The notes under the pieces are model-generated. The model worked only from the letters and a program-made list of their open reading frames with translations, made no database searches and was not told where the DNA came from. Of a stretch of DNA of 64,000 nucleotides, positions 39,496 through 49,982 are shown one piece after another. Both the position numbers and the translations under genes were made by a program. Source of the DNA: Saprospiraceae bacterium (GTDB lineage Bacteria; Bacteroidota; Bacteroidia; Chitinophagales; Saprospiraceae); NCBI GenBank assembly GCA_018057925.1, contig JAGPCT010000001.1:1-64000 (forward strand), given 5' to 3'. Every line of letters begins with the position of its first letter. Position 1 is the first letter of the stretch.

Positions 39496-40191
39496 ATGAT
39501 TAATCAGAATGAGCTTCACCAAAGGATTGTCTATGAAGATAATCACTTAATTTCTGTAAATAAGAAGCCCTCATGGTTGGTACAAGGAGATAAAACGGGG
39601 GACGAATCATTGGTGGATGCATTGAAAATATATTTAAAACAAAAGTATAGCAAGCCCGGAGACGTATTTTTAGGGAGTTTTCACCGTTTGGACCGACCGG
39701 TTTCGGGTTTGGTTACTTTTGCAAAAACGAGTAAAGCCCTCGAACGAATGAATAAAATATTTGCTAGAAGAGCTGTCAATAAAACATACCTTGCAATTAC
39801 TGCGGGGCATCCTCCAAAGGAAACATCTGTAATTACACATTTTTTGCTAAAGGATGTCAAAACAAATATTGTCAAAGCATATTCACCGGAAATACGTTAT
39901 CCACCGGCAGCAAAAGAAGCTGTTTTGGAATATAAACTATTAAAAACTAACGGTAAAATCTCATTATTAGAAATACATCCGATTACCGGACGATCGCATC
40001 AAATTAGAGCTCAACTTGCAGCTATTGGTTGCGTTATTGTAGGTGACTTAAAATATGGATATCCAAGTCCATTACCGGATAAATCTATTGCACTACATGG
40101 ATATTCGATTGAATTTGATCACCCTGTCCAGCACAAACCTTTGAAAATTGTAGCAGAAATTCCAGAAACGGAATGGTGGAAAAGGCTATAA
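39496..40191 (+). CDS. RluA/TruC-family pseudouridine synthase
   Basis: The 231-residue protein has the catalytic motif HRLDRPVSGLVTFAKT and the GRSHQIRAQLAAIGC block. The short form without an S4 domain and the HRLDRPVSG variant fit the TruC/RluA side of the family, acting on tRNA or rRNA uridines. The ATG at 39496 is preferred to TTGs at 39484 and 39487. It follows the M1 peptidase gene by 28 bases. Confidence 0.87.
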   Translation: MINQNELHQRIVYEDNHLISVNKKPSWLVQGDKTGDESLVDALKIYLKQKYSKPGDVFLGSFHRLDRPVSGLVTFAKTSKALERMNKIFARRAVNKTYLAITAGHPPKETSVITHFLLKDVKTNIVKAYSPEIRYPPAAKEAVLEYKLLKTNGKISLLEIHPITGRSHQIRAQLAAIGCVIVGDLKYGYPSPLPDKSIALHGYSIEFDHPVQHKPLKIVAEIPETEWWKRL

Positions 40192-40222
40192 TCATACGCC
40201 ACTAGATTTTGGGTGAATAGGG

Positions 40223-40789
40223 TTATAACAAAAAATTGTTTTTCTCCTGAATAAATTGGGCAAATTCATATAGAGAATCAAAAATATAGTCGTATTGATC
40301 GGCGCTAATCAATTTTTGTTCCGGCAAATTATGTCTGATTAGCACATTTATTGAACCAATGTTTCTTCCAAATTCCATATCAGAAGCAGTATCGCCCACC
40401 ATGAATGATTTTTTCAATTCAACTTCCGGAAAATCTCTCTGAGCTTGATAAGCCATAGCGGGATTTGGCTTACGACAATTATTTATTTCTTGAGGCAAAG
40501 CCGTGCACTGGTATATCTGATCTATCCGACAATTCGACTGAGCTAACTTATTTTGAAACTCTTGATGAATCGACAATAAATCACTCTCCTTCATCAATCC
40601 TTTTCCGACACCGGCTTGATTTGTAACGATGAATGTATAATGAAATACTTTATTCAAGATTTGTATTGCTTCAATCGTTTTATCTATCAGGATAAATTCA
40701 GAAACGGAAGTCACATAACCTCCCAAAATCCGTTGATTTATTACTCCATCCCTATCCAAAAAGATGGTCCATTCTTTACCGATTTTCAA
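40223..40789 (-). CDS. gmhB: D-glycero-D-manno-heptose-1,7-bisphosphate 7-phosphatase-like HAD phosphatase
   Basis: A HAD-IIIA phosphatase of 188 residues with IFLDRDGVIN (nucleophile Asp), TNQAGVGKG (motif II) and MVGDTASDMEFG (motif IV), plus the zinc-binding Cys cluster region (CTALPQEINNCRKPNP). It removes phosphate from heptose bisphosphate in ADP- or GDP-heptose synthesis. The only available start before the first motif is TTG at 40789, 4 bases after gmhA. Confidence 0.86.
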   Translation of the reverse strand: MKIGKEWTIFLDRDGVINQRILGGYVTSVSEFILIDKTIEAIQILNKVFHYTFIVTNQAGVGKGLMKESDLLSIHQEFQNKLAQSNCRIDQIYQCTALPQEINNCRKPNPAMAYQAQRDFPEVELKKSFMVGDTASDMEFGRNIGSINVLIRHNLPEQKLISADQYDYIFDSLYEFAQFIQEKNNFLL

Positions 40790-40793
40790 ACCG

Positions 40794-41381
40794 TTAATTT
40801 TTAAACAAAGCTTCTTCCGACAATTGGCATACTATATGCCCGATTAATATATGAACCTCTTGTATGCGTGCAGTAACTGATGAAGGAACATTCAATAAAA
40901 GATTACAATAAGGAGCTATTTCCGGCTTAGGATTACTTCCAGTCATTCCGACACACTTCATTCCCATTTTTTGTGCTTTTTCAAGTGCTGCGACAATATT
41001 CGGTGAATTACCCGAAGTCGTCAATCCAATTAACATATCACCTTTTTTCCCCTGAGCTTCTACTGCTCTTGAATAGACATGTTCAAATCCATAATCATTT
41101 GCGACAGCAGTTATGTAAGATGTATTGGCATGCAGTGCTTCTGCGTGTAGGGGCTTTCGATCTAATAAATACCGACCTTGCCATTCTGCTGCAATATGCT
41201 GAGCATCAGCCGCACTTCCCCCATTGCCACATAATAATATTTTCCCATTATTCTGATAACATTCAATTACTAATTTGCAAAAATCTTGAATGGAATGGAG
41301 AAACACATCATCCTGCAAAACCATCTCAATCACATCCTGATGCGCTTTAACTATATCCTTTATATCTGATGTGAATGTCAA
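40794..41381 (-). CDS. gmhA: Sedoheptulose 7-phosphate isomerase
   Basis: This SIS-domain isomerase of 195 residues has GNGGSAADAQHIAAEWQGRY, GLTTSGNSPNIVAAL and the helix with RIQEVHILIGHIVCQL. It converts sedoheptulose 7-phosphate to heptose 7-phosphate. The start appears to be TTG at 41381, overlapping the upstream glycosyltransferase stop as TTGA. Together with gmhB next door, the cell makes an activated heptose; the kinase/adenylyltransferase is not in the window. Confidence 0.9.
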   Translation of the reverse strand: MTFTSDIKDIVKAHQDVIEMVLQDDVFLHSIQDFCKLVIECYQNNGKILLCGNGGSAADAQHIAAEWQGRYLLDRKPLHAEALHANTSYITAVANDYGFEHVYSRAVEAQGKKGDMLIGLTTSGNSPNIVAALEKAQKMGMKCVGMTGSNPKPEIAPYCNLLLNVPSSVTARIQEVHILIGHIVCQLSEEALFKN

Positions 41382-42328
41382 ACCCCAATTTTTTCTTCGA
41401 TTAAGTAATTATTGCGCATAGGACTATTTCTACTCACGAGTTCAGCCAAAAATCCCGTTAGAAACAATTGAGAGCCTATAATTGTAGCCAACATACCTAA
41501 GAAAAATAGCGGTCTTTCGGCAATCCCACCGATTTTAAAAAAAATCTTTTCTATGCTCAACTCAATTAAAATAATAAATCCGATGAAAAAAGCTAATATC
41601 CCCAGTGTTCCGAAGAAATGCATTGGTTTCTTACCAAATTTTCCAACAAAAAATATGGATAAAAGATCCAAAAAACCATTGACAAAGCGATTTAAACCAA
41701 ATTTAGTAACACCATATTTTCGTTCTCGATGCTGAACAACCTTTTCCCCAATCTTGGCAAATCCGGCTTCTTTAGCTATCACCGGAATATACCGGTGCAT
41801 TTCTCCATATACTTCAATAGAATGAACTACCTTGCCCTTATACGCCTTTAAACCGCAATTAAAATCATTCAATTTGATTCCACTCATTTTCCGTGTAGCG
41901 GCATTAAATAACTTGGTTGGTATTGTTTTGCTCAACGGGTCATATCGCTTTTTTTTCCAACCGGACACCAAGTCAAAATTATCTTCAGTAATCAACCTAT
42001 AAAGTTCAGGAATCTCGTCCGGACTATCTTGGAGGTCAGCGTCCATTGTAATAACGACATCACCAAGAGTTGCGCTAAATCCCTCTTGCAATGCAGCTGA
42101 CTTCCCGTAATTTCGTTTAAATTTAATTCCTTTTACCTTATCATTTTTATCCGAAAGGCCTTGAATAATCTTCCATGAATCATCAGTACTGCCATCGTCT
42201 ATTAAAATAACCTCGTAGCTATACTTGTGTTGAGTCATTACATTCTCAATCCAGTTAACTAATTCAGGCAATGACTCTTCTTCATTATAAAGAGGTATAA
42301 CTACCGATATTTGAGGAGAACTATTCAT
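41378..42328 (-). CDS. Family 2 glycosyltransferase, DPM1/ArnC-like with two C-terminal membrane helices
   Basis: The 316 residues show SVVIPLYNEEESLPELV, DDGSTDDSW, ITMDADLQDSPDEIP (DxD) and RHRERKYGVTKFGLNR (here VQHRERKYGVTKFG). These are followed by two hydrophobic segments. This is the pattern of enzymes that charge polyprenyl phosphate with a sugar. The gene overlaps gmhA and sits in an operon with DUF4199 and PyrX-like genes. The sugar is unknown. Confidence 0.87.
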   Translation of the reverse strand: MNSSPQISVVIPLYNEEESLPELVNWIENVMTQHKYSYEVILIDDGSTDDSWKIIQGLSDKNDKVKGIKFKRNYGKSAALQEGFSATLGDVVITMDADLQDSPDEIPELYRLITEDNFDLVSGWKKKRYDPLSKTIPTKLFNAATRKMSGIKLNDFNCGLKAYKGKVVHSIEVYGEMHRYIPVIAKEAGFAKIGEKVVQHRERKYGVTKFGLNRFVNGFLDLLSIFFVGKFGKKPMHFFGTLGILAFFIGFIILIELSIEKIFFKIGGIAERPLFFLGMLATIIGSQLFLTGFLAELVSRNSPMRNNYLIEEKIGV

Positions 42329-42367
42329 TGCAGTATGATAATCAAAGTTGATTTATTCTATTAAAAA

Positions 42368-42931
42368 TTAATTTTCAAGATTGTCGGAATACGGCTTCTC
42401 CCTTTGAAAGATTAACCCGAATATGACTCCTAAAACAGCTCCCATTATTAAAAACCCAAATAAAGCCGTTAATGCAGAAACGCCTGGAGATTTAAAACTT
42501 TCATATACAGACCTCATAATCTCAATCTCTTCTTCTGATTTTCCACTCTTTTCAAATTCGGATAATTGTTGATTTAACACCTCATTTAACATACCCGGAT
42601 CAATATATTTTAATTGAATGTAAGTAAATATAGCTTGAACGATTCCGACAATGATATAGATGTAAAATATATATAGAAATCCTTTTCCAAATGACATTGA
42701 TCCACTTAATTCTACATCTCTATATTGTTTAATAGCGTATGTCAATATAATGATATATGCGACATAAGATCCAAGATTAAATAAACCAACAAACATTTGA
42801 TCGGTTTGAACACCCATAATCGTAGGGATTAAAGCAACCCCAATGGCTATGAGTGAAATTAACATAGCATTATTCAATACCGATTTATGGAAAATAGAAA
42901 GTTTGGGTTGAACATCAACTTTATAAGTCAT
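42368..42931 (-). CDS. DUF4199-domain membrane protein
   Basis: The 187-residue protein has four hydrophobic segments, with SMSFGKGFLYIFYIYIIVGIVQAIFTYIQL in the middle and a helical soluble stretch rich in Glu (LSEFEKSGKSEEEIEIM) before the last helix. This is the DUF4199 family, largely confined to Bacteroidota and of unknown function. It lies 3 bases after the dihydroorotase-like gene and 39 bases before the glycosyltransferase, in one operon, as is common for this family. Confidence 0.8.
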   Translation of the reverse strand: MTYKVDVQPKLSIFHKSVLNNAMLISLIAIGVALIPTIMGVQTDQMFVGLFNLGSYVAYIIILTYAIKQYRDVELSGSMSFGKGFLYIFYIYIIVGIVQAIFTYIQLKYIDPGMLNEVLNQQLSEFEKSGKSEEEIEIMRSVYESFKSPGVSALTALFGFLIMGAVLGVIFGLIFQREKPYSDNLEN

Positions 42932-42934
42932 GAA

Positions 42935-44140
42935 TTAATTTTTTAATATCGCTTTACAGTAATAATTTAATTGCCTACCAATGAAGGGCGAATTACGACA
43001 ATTGGAAGATATTTTTTCTAGATTAAATAATTGATTCTCTTTCTTTTCAAAAATAGAAATTTTTTCATTTCGGAAGGTTTCTTGAAGGCTAAATATCTCA
43101 ATGATTCTGTCACTCATGGCTTTTTGTATGATAGGGACAGCCTCTTCTCCATATTTTGTCAATATGCCACCGATTGCTGTTTGCAAGCCAAGTGCTCCAA
43201 ATGATGCAAATTGAAACTCCAAATCCTTTTTCTCGACTTCATACGGCATGTGCTGACATGTTATGATGTCAATAGTTCCATCAACTACCGCATCCCAAAG
43301 CATTTTAGTTGTGTCTTTGTTGCGTAGAGGTGGCATTAATTTTAAATTGGTATCAAAATCAAGGACTTCGTCCGATGTAAACAACAAATTATTTGCTGAA
43401 ACAGAGGCAGTTACCGGGAATCCTTGCTTTTTCGCTTCTCTTATCAATTCCACGCTGCCCTGGGTGCTTATACAATATAAGTGCAAAGCTGAACCTGTAT
43501 ATTTAGCTAATTGAATATCTCTATTGACAATTATTTCTTCTGCAGGCATTGGAATTCCGGCTACTCCCATAAGGGTGGAAACAACACCTTCATCCACCAT
43601 ACCATTTGGAAACATTGCAGAATCAAAAGGAGAATCAATGATAACCTTTCCAATACCTTTAACATAATCTAATGCGCGCATCAACAACCCACCACTTAAA
43701 ATGGGAAACTGTCCGTCGGAGAATGCTACAGCACCGGCATCGTTCATCTCTAAAATAAAAGCCAAATCCTCCCCCTTACATCCATGACTTACAGCTCCAA
43801 TGGGCAAAATCTGAACATCATCATATATACCATTTCTCCGACTAAGAAATTCTATAGATGCTTGATTGTCAACAGCAGGATCTGTGGTCGCAAAAGGCAT
43901 AATTGCAGTAAATCCACCAAAATAAGCAGCTTTGCAAGTTTGCTCTAAAGTTTCTCTATGTTCGAAACCCGGTTCAGAAACTTTCGTTCCAAAATCTATT
44001 AAATTACGAAAAGCAATATGCATTGCATCTGAGTTACGTGAAGATTCTTCACTTATAATCTGATTCGCATCAACCACTAAATCTACAAGCCCTTTATCCG
44101 TGTACTCAAAGGCTTTTAGAACCGATTCAATTGACTTCAA
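42935..44140 (-). CDS. Dihydroorotase-like protein lacking metal ligands (PyrX-like)
   Basis: The 401 residues follow the amidohydrolase/dihydroorotase plan. Where active enzymes have a His-x-His after the first strand, this protein reads DFGTKVSEPGFEHRE, and the late DHAPH motif reads QHMPYEVEKK. The metal centre is therefore probably absent. Similar sequences (FGEPG-type) occur throughout Bacteroidota and are usually called dihydroorotase; by analogy with PyrX they may be structural partners of aspartate carbamoyltransferase, or work differently. The start must be TTG at 44140 because an in-frame TAA lies three codons upstream. A near -7 box (CATATTTG) lies at 44168-44175. Confidence 0.78.
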   Translation of the reverse strand: MKSIESVLKAFEYTDKGLVDLVVDANQIISEESSRNSDAMHIAFRNLIDFGTKVSEPGFEHRETLEQTCKAAYFGGFTAIMPFATTDPAVDNQASIEFLSRRNGIYDDVQILPIGAVSHGCKGEDLAFILEMNDAGAVAFSDGQFPILSGGLLMRALDYVKGIGKVIIDSPFDSAMFPNGMVDEGVVSTLMGVAGIPMPAEEIIVNRDIQLAKYTGSALHLYCISTQGSVELIREAKKQGFPVTASVSANNLLFTSDEVLDFDTNLKLMPPLRNKDTTKMLWDAVVDGTIDIITCQHMPYEVEKKDLEFQFASFGALGLQTAIGGILTKYGEEAVPIIQKAMSDRIIEIFSLQETFRNEKISIFEKKENQLFNLEKISSNCRNSPFIGRQLNYYCKAILKN

Positions 44141-44229
44141 TTGGTTTTAATTTATTGATTTTAGACGCAAATATGATCAATATTTTTGGCTTTATTGTAA
44201 TCAATTTAGATAAAAAACCTTACTCATGT

Positions 44230-45015
44230 TTAATAGATGATAACTTTACCCACGACAAATTTGTTACCGGATTTAATCTGATAGAAATAAACGCCATTGA
44301 GAAGACTGCTTACAGGAACATTTATTTGATTATTTCCATTTTCTATTTTCATATCATTCCGTAAAACTAAATTGCCGGAGGCATTGTACAGAATCATATT
44401 TGCATCAACATTACCTTTGCTTTCCATAGTTAGTACAAGAGATTCAGTAGCAGCATCATAATTTAGTCTGTGAATAAGTCCTGGAATAGTTGGGATGGCA
44501 GCAATACATTCTCCTGAACCAGTAGGCAAAAGCTCAATCTCATACTTACCTGGTGCAATACTCGCATCAGGGAAACTTAAATCAAGAGGAGGCAACTCTA
44601 CAGTTGAAAAAGTAAAATTCAATTTAATTGGATAAATCTTGGCTTGATTGGATGCATCCGGAGTTCCAAATATCTTCATACATCCTTTTGTATTTGCATC
44701 CATAGAACATCCTGCTGGTTCACAAGCATAACTAAGTCCGGACGGTAAACCATCAATTGACTTCAACTTTATATTTTTTATATGGACATTAAACCCTAAA
44801 AATTCAACTTCATAAGGCACCTTAACATGAAATACTTGTTCATAATAAGTATTTATGCAAGCTTTATTCGGTATTCCGGACCCAGGGACTGTATCTTTAT
44901 AAGGTAAAGGATAAATGAATGTATTGGGCTTAATTTGAGATGTGTCGGGAACACATACTTGTCCAAAAGCAAAATTTAGGATTAGAATAAAAAATAATGT
45001 AGAAAACAGTCGCAT
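44230..45015 (-). CDS. Secreted protein of unknown function with T9SS sorting domain
   Basis: From the ATG at 45015 there is a clear signal peptide (MRLFSTLFFILILNFAFGQ). A beta-rich region with several Cys (CEPAGCSMDANTKGCMKIFG) follows. The last ~75 residues (MESKGNVDANMILYNASGNLVLR...GVYFYQIKSGNKFVVGKVIIY) have the layout of a T9SS type A sorting domain. A Cys-bridged binding or adhesive domain is possible, but I do not recognise the N-terminal part. Confidence 0.75.
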   Translation of the reverse strand: MRLFSTLFFILILNFAFGQVCVPDTSQIKPNTFIYPLPYKDTVPGSGIPNKACINTYYEQVFHVKVPYEVEFLGFNVHIKNIKLKSIDGLPSGLSYACEPAGCSMDANTKGCMKIFGTPDASNQAKIYPIKLNFTFSTVELPPLDLSFPDASIAPGKYEIELLPTGSGECIAAIPTIPGLIHRLNYDAATESLVLTMESKGNVDANMILYNASGNLVLRNDMKIENGNNQINVPVSSLLNGVYFYQIKSGNKFVVGKVIIY

Positions 45016-45080
45016 AATATTCAAATTTTGTTTACAATTGCTAAATTACAACAAAATTAATTAAGATTTAATCTCAATTT

Positions 45081-47333
45081 ATGAATATGAAAATATTTTT
45101 TACTTCAATTTTAATTTTATTGCATTTCGGATTGTATTCACAGGAGAGAAAAATAACGATAACTGTTATCGATCTTCAAGATAATTCGCCTATAGAATTT
45201 GTCGCTATATACGCTTCAGGTGAAGGAGTATTAACAGATGCACAAGGAAATGCTACTTTAAATTTGCCAAAGGGAAAAATAGAATTAAAAGCTAGTATTG
45301 TTGGCTATGACAATTGGATCGAAAGTATTTTAACAGACACAATACAAGGTACTTTTATTATAAAGATGAAAAAGTCTATCAGCCTGCTCAATGAAGTTTC
45401 TGTTGTAAGTGGTAGATATGAACGAAAATTAATAACAGAAGTGGCTTCTGTTGAAATCATTAAACCCAACTTACTCAAATCCAACAACCTGTCTTCTATG
45501 GAACAATTGTTGAATAGGATTCCGGGTATTCAAATGATTGATGGTCAAGCGAACATCAGAGGCGGTTCTGGCTTTGCCTACGGAGCAGGAAGTCGCGTCT
45601 TGGTTACAGTGGACGACGTCCCGGCTATGCAACCGGATGCCGGTTTTCCCAACTGGAGGGATATTCCCGTAGAAAACATGTCTCAGGTAGAAGTATTAAA
45701 AGGTGCAGGTTCGACGCTCTATGGCTCGACTGCTATGAATGGAGTTGTTAATTTCAGGACTGCTTGGGCGGGTTTGAAGCCTGAAACAAACATTACAACG
45801 CAGTTCACAGGTTATCTTAATCCGAAAGATTTGGAAAAAAAATGGTGGTCATCTTTGCCTTTTGAAAGTAATACAAATATCATACATAGAACCAACTTTG
45901 GTAAATTTGAAACAGTTTTCGGTGCCAATTATTTTCATTCTGATAGCTATAACTATGGGAATTATGAACATCAAGGCAGAATATATATCAATGGTCGTTA
46001 TAAAATCAAACCTAATCTTATCATTCAAGTAAGTACATTATTCAATAAAGGCAATTCAGACAGTTTTGTTTATTGGAAAGATGGTGCAAAAAATGCATAC
46101 AAAGGAGATACGACAACCTACAATTCCAGTAAAAAATTTAGATATTTTATCGATCCGGTTATCACGTATATAGGTAAAAAGAACAATGAACATAAAATTA
46201 TCACTCGATATTTCAATATTCATAATAAAGTCGAAAACGATAAATCACAAGATGCTATCATGAAATACGCTGAATACCGATACCGCCAAAGCTTCAAACG
46301 CCTTGGTATTGATTTTACTGGTGGACTAGTATATACAGGGACAGATATCAGCGCTTCCCTCTACGGAGACACAACCTATACCTCATTAAACCTGGCCTCT
46401 TATGTTTCTTTTGATAAAGTATTTTTCAAACGATTAACATTTAATGCCGGTGTGAGATATGAATATAATTCACTAAAAAGTCCGGAAGAAGTTGACGGAA
46501 CGATTATCCCTGGGGGAAAAACAACTGAAACCAATCCGGTATTTAAGTTGGGGCTAAACTATTTGATTAATCCTTATGCTTCCGTTAGAGCTTCATTAGG
46601 CCAAGGCTACCGATATCCAACAATTGCTGAAAAATTCATCAAAACCACAGCCGGTGCCATTAGGGTTGCTCCCAATCCAAACCTTCAATCAGAAACCGGA
46701 TACACGGCAGAATTGGGTATCAAACACGGGCTTAAAATTGCCTCCTGGAATGGATTTGTTGATGTGGCTGTTTTTAGATCTGACTATGATAACATGATGG
46801 AATTTGTGCTGCGCAACGTATCCAAAGGGTTTCAATCATACAATATTGGAGATACGCGTATTCAAGGCATAGAAGCCAGTATTCAAGGTACCGGAAGCAT
46901 AGGAGACTTCACTATTACAACAGTCGCCGGATATACACACCTTGATCCGACATACCGCAATTTCAGCGATATTGATACTTTAAGTTCAACTGTTGGCTAT
47001 AATATATTAAAATACCGCATGAAAAATTCAGCAAGAGCCGATATCGGAATTGGCTATGGAAGATACGAAATAGGAGGATATTATGAATACAACAGCAAAA
47101 TGATTGCAATAGATAAGATTTTTGATTTTGCTATACCGGGAGTTCATCAATTCAGAGCAAGTCACGATTTTGGTTCCAATGTATATGGATTCAGATTTAT
47201 TGTCGATCTTATTAAAGATAAGTTGAAATTTGGGTTAAATTTAAACAACGCTTTCAACGAAGAATACAGCATTCGACCAGGATTATTAGAAGCTCCAAGA
47301 AATATAAGTGCACGATTAGATTGGAAGATCTGA
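45081..47333 (+). CDS. TonB-dependent outer membrane receptor
   Basis: The 750-residue protein has a signal peptide (to about residue 20), an N-terminal carboxypeptidase-regulatory-like domain (24-110), and a plug ([28 protein letters not shown], then [14 protein letters not shown]). A long 22-strand-type barrel follows, ending in an aromatic/hydrophobic strand (ISARLDWKI). It imports a scarce nutrient using TonB. No SusD partner lies beside it, so glycan uptake is unlikely; iron, cobalamin or metal chelates are more usual for such lone receptors. The last 18 bases overlap trmD on the other strand. Confidence 0.88.
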   Translation: MNMKIFFTSILILLHFGLYSQERKITITVIDLQDNSPIEFVAIYASGEGVLTDAQGNATLNLPKGKIELKASIVGYDNWIESILTDTIQGTFIIKMKKSISLLNEVSVVSGRYERKLITEVASVEIIKPNLLKSNNLSSMEQLLNRIPGIQMIDGQANIRGGSGFAYGAGSRVLVTVDDVPAMQPDAGFPNWRDIPVENMSQVEVLKGAGSTLYGSTAMNGVVNFRTAWAGLKPETNITTQFTGYLNPKDLEKKWWSSLPFESNTNIIHRTNFGKFETVFGANYFHSDSYNYGNYEHQGRIYINGRYKIKPNLIIQVSTLFNKGNSDSFVYWKDGAKNAYKGDTTTYNSSKKFRYFIDPVITYIGKKNNEHKIITRYFNIHNKVENDKSQDAIMKYAEYRYRQSFKRLGIDFTGGLVYTGTDISASLYGDTTYTSLNLASYVSFDKVFFKRLTFNAGVRYEYNSLKSPEEVDGTIIPGGKTTETNPVFKLGLNYLINPYASVRASLGQGYRYPTIAEKFIKTTAGAIRVAPNPNLQSETGYTAELGIKHGLKIASWNGFVDVAVFRSDYDNMMEFVLRNVSKGFQSYNIGDTRIQGIEASIQGTGSIGDFTITTVAGYTHLDPTYRNFSDIDTLSSTVGYNILKYRMKNSARADIGIGYGRYEIGGYYEYNSKMIAIDKIFDFAIPGVHQFRASHDFGSNVYGFRFIVDLIKDKLKFGLNLNNAFNEEYSIRPGLLEAPRNISARLDWKI

Positions 47334-48020
47334 TTCATCTTGCCATTTGCTGTACAAATCAGGTCTAAGCCTTTTCGTTTTTTCAAACATTTGTTGTGTT
47401 TGCCATTCTTTTATATTTTTTTCATGGCCTGACAATAAAATATCAGGTACTTTGTGTCCTTTAAACTCGGCTGGACGAGTATATATTGGAGCTGACAACA
47501 AATCATCCTGAAATGTATCGGACAGTGCAGATGTTTCATCACTGATTACGCCGGGAATAAGTCTTCCTATAGCATCTACCAATACAATAGCTGCAGTTTC
47601 TCCACCACTAAGGACGTAATCCCCTATTGAAATCTCTCTGGTTACATACATATCACGAATTCTCTGGTCAATCCCTTTGTAATGACCACATATTATCAGG
47701 ATATTTTCTTTCAGAGACAAGCTATTAGCAGCTTTTTGGTTGAATGTCTCACCGTCGGGAGTCAAATATATAACTTCTTCGTATGGAGTATTTGAAGATA
47801 ATTCTTCAATGCATCTACTCAATGGCTCGGGCATAAGAACCATTCCGGATTGACCACCATAGGGATAATCATCTATTTGTTTGTAATTTCCTAAACCATA
47901 ATCTCTAAGATCAAAAATATTAATATTCAACAAACCCTTAGTTCTGGCATTCTTCACTATTGAATTATTGAAAAATGAAACCATAAGATCCGGGATGACA
48001 GCAATAATATCTATTCTCAT
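47316..48020 (-). CDS. trmD: tRNA (guanine-N1)-methyltransferase
   Basis: TrmD makes m1G37 in tRNA, preventing frameshifting. The 234 residues show the SPOUT knot motifs [14 protein letters not shown] and [28 protein letters not shown] (SAM site). The usual LPA after SGGE reads TAA. Its end overlaps the convergent TonB-receptor gene by 18 bases. It lies 78 bases after sppA. Confidence 0.93.
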   Translation of the reverse strand: MRIDIIAVIPDLMVSFFNNSIVKNARTKGLLNINIFDLRDYGLGNYKQIDDYPYGGQSGMVLMPEPLSRCIEELSSNTPYEEVIYLTPDGETFNQKAANSLSLKENILIICGHYKGIDQRIRDMYVTREISIGDYVLSGGETAAIVLVDAIGRLIPGVISDETSALSDTFQDDLLSAPIYTRPAEFKGHKVPDILLSGHEKNIKEWQTQQMFEKTKRLRPDLYSKWQDESDLPI

Positions 48021-48098
48021 AAAATTTTCTTTTGATGAAGAATACCGTGAATCAACTGATAAACTAACTTATCGAAAAATAAAAATCCCGATAACCAA

Positions 48099-49883
48099 TC
48101 AGTTAAAATACAAAACCATCGGCAATCGTGCTTGGATTTTGTTGTTAAGTAACAATCGTTTTGCTGATATATATTCAGGTGCCAAACTTTGAATCTCTTT
48201 TTCAACAGCGGCTTTGACTAAACTTTCTTCTTTGTCTTTACCGGACAACTTATCCAGGAATTTCTCCAATGGTGGCTTTGTCTCCGGATATTCAATGAGT
48301 CGGTAATCTTTAAGTTTCGTCAACTTAACGGTGTAGGCAAGAGCATCTTCTAATCCGCCTATCTCATCAACCAAACCCAATTTTATAGCATCTTTACCGG
48401 AATAAATTCTGCCTTGAGCAATGCTATCTACTGTTGCGATAGGAATTTTCCTACCATCAGCGACTCGTTTAGTAAATACATGATAAATATTTTCGACTGA
48501 TTTTTGAACCATATTAGCTTCTGTTGGGCTCATATCAAAATAAGTATTTATACCAAGTGCATTGGGACCCGTCTTAACTGAATCGAGTGTTATATATAAT
48601 TTATCTTTGAAAAATCCGGAAAGATTTGGAATCATGCCAAATACACCAATCGAGCCGGTTATCGTATTTTCATTGGCAAAAATCTGGTCGGCATTACATG
48701 AAATATAATATCCCCCACTTGCTGCATAATCACCCATAGAAACGACAACCTTTTTCCCTGATTTTTTAATCAAATCAATCTCTCGCCACATTTGTTCTGA
48801 AGCATAAGCACTTCCACCAGGACTATTCACCCGGAGAATTACTGCTTTGACATTCTTATCTAATCGTGCTTTACGAAGGTATTTCACATACGACTTACCT
48901 CCTATAACGGCATCATGACTATCACTATCATTAATTTCACCTTCAGCATAGACTACAACAATCTTATCAGAAGCGCTAAAGTCTTTTTTCAAGGTTGTTC
49001 CGTCGTAATAGGAATTCAGACTGACAAAATTGATTTTGTCTTCTTCTTTTAATTTCAATTTATTACGTAAATCAGTTAATACTTCGTCTTCATAGGCCAA
49101 TTGATCTACAAACTTGTAAGATAGTGCGTCTTCCGGCCTTTGGATTAAAAGATCATCTGCAACTTTTTTAACTGCCTCTGGAGTCATCTTTCTATTCTTT
49201 GCAATATCAGCACATATCTGACCAAACATCCCATTAAGGAAGGTTTTCAATTGCAATCGATTTTCAGGACTCATTTTATCAGACCTAAATGGCTCTGTTG
49301 CTGATTTAAATTTTCCTACATAGAAAATATTGAATTTGACATTCAATTTTTCTAATAAGTTCTTAAAATACATCATACTGATGCTCATACCCTTGAAGTT
49401 CATGTCTCCTACTGGGTTTAAATATATTTTATCAGCAACAGAACTAATGTAATATCCCGATTGTGTCAGGTTTTCTCCGTAGGCTATGATAAATTTCTTA
49501 CTGGATTTGAAATCTTCCAATGCGTCATGTAAATCTTTTATTGCAGCCGGACCGACAGCAACAGCTGAACCGGGATTGATATAAATACCTTTTATTTTAT
49601 CATCCGTTTTGGCATATTTGATAAGTTTGACAGCATCTACAACACCAACAAAAGTCTGATTATCTAATGACAAGGGATTGCTTTCGACATTATTGGTCTT
49701 GTCCGGCATTGGAATGCTCAAATCAATGGAAAGAATACTATTGGATTTTATTTCAGTTGAACCGCCGCCGCTCAATGAGGCTGTAAATGATGATGCTATT
49801 GCCAAGGAAATAAGTGAAAAAACAATAAATGCCAGAAATACACCGACACAAGATCCAAGAACAATTTTAATAAAAGATTTCAT
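48099..49883 (-). CDS. sppA: Signal peptide peptidase SppA, 67 kDa type
   Basis: This tandem-domain serine protease of 594 residues degrades leftover signal peptides in the inner membrane. It has an N-terminal membrane anchor (about 8-30), catalytic Lys203 in GKFKSATEPF and nucleophile Ser399 in GDYAASGGYYIS, in the same order and spacing as E. coli SppA (Lys209/Ser409). Complete. A near -7 box (TAATATTG on the minus strand) lies shortly upstream. Confidence 0.92.
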   Translation of the reverse strand: MKSFIKIVLGSCVGVFLAFIVFSLISLAIASSFTASLSGGGSTEIKSNSILSIDLSIPMPDKTNNVESNPLSLDNQTFVGVVDAVKLIKYAKTDDKIKGIYINPGSAVAVGPAAIKDLHDALEDFKSSKKFIIAYGENLTQSGYYISSVADKIYLNPVGDMNFKGMSISMMYFKNLLEKLNVKFNIFYVGKFKSATEPFRSDKMSPENRLQLKTFLNGMFGQICADIAKNRKMTPEAVKKVADDLLIQRPEDALSYKFVDQLAYEDEVLTDLRNKLKLKEEDKINFVSLNSYYDGTTLKKDFSASDKIVVVYAEGEINDSDSHDAVIGGKSYVKYLRKARLDKNVKAVILRVNSPGGSAYASEQMWREIDLIKKSGKKVVVSMGDYAASGGYYISCNADQIFANENTITGSIGVFGMIPNLSGFFKDKLYITLDSVKTGPNALGINTYFDMSPTEANMVQKSVENIYHVFTKRVADGRKIPIATVDSIAQGRIYSGKDAIKLGLVDEIGGLEDALAYTVKLTKLKDYRLIEYPETKPPLEKFLDKLSGKDKEESLVKAAVEKEIQSLAPEYISAKRLLLNNKIQARLPMVLYFN

Positions 49884-49982
49884 TCTAAAATATTAGATTT
49901 AACTATAGTGCAATATTACACTAAATTAATAAAAATAGGCACTTGTTTTGGATGGATGGACTAAATAATAAGACAAAAAACT

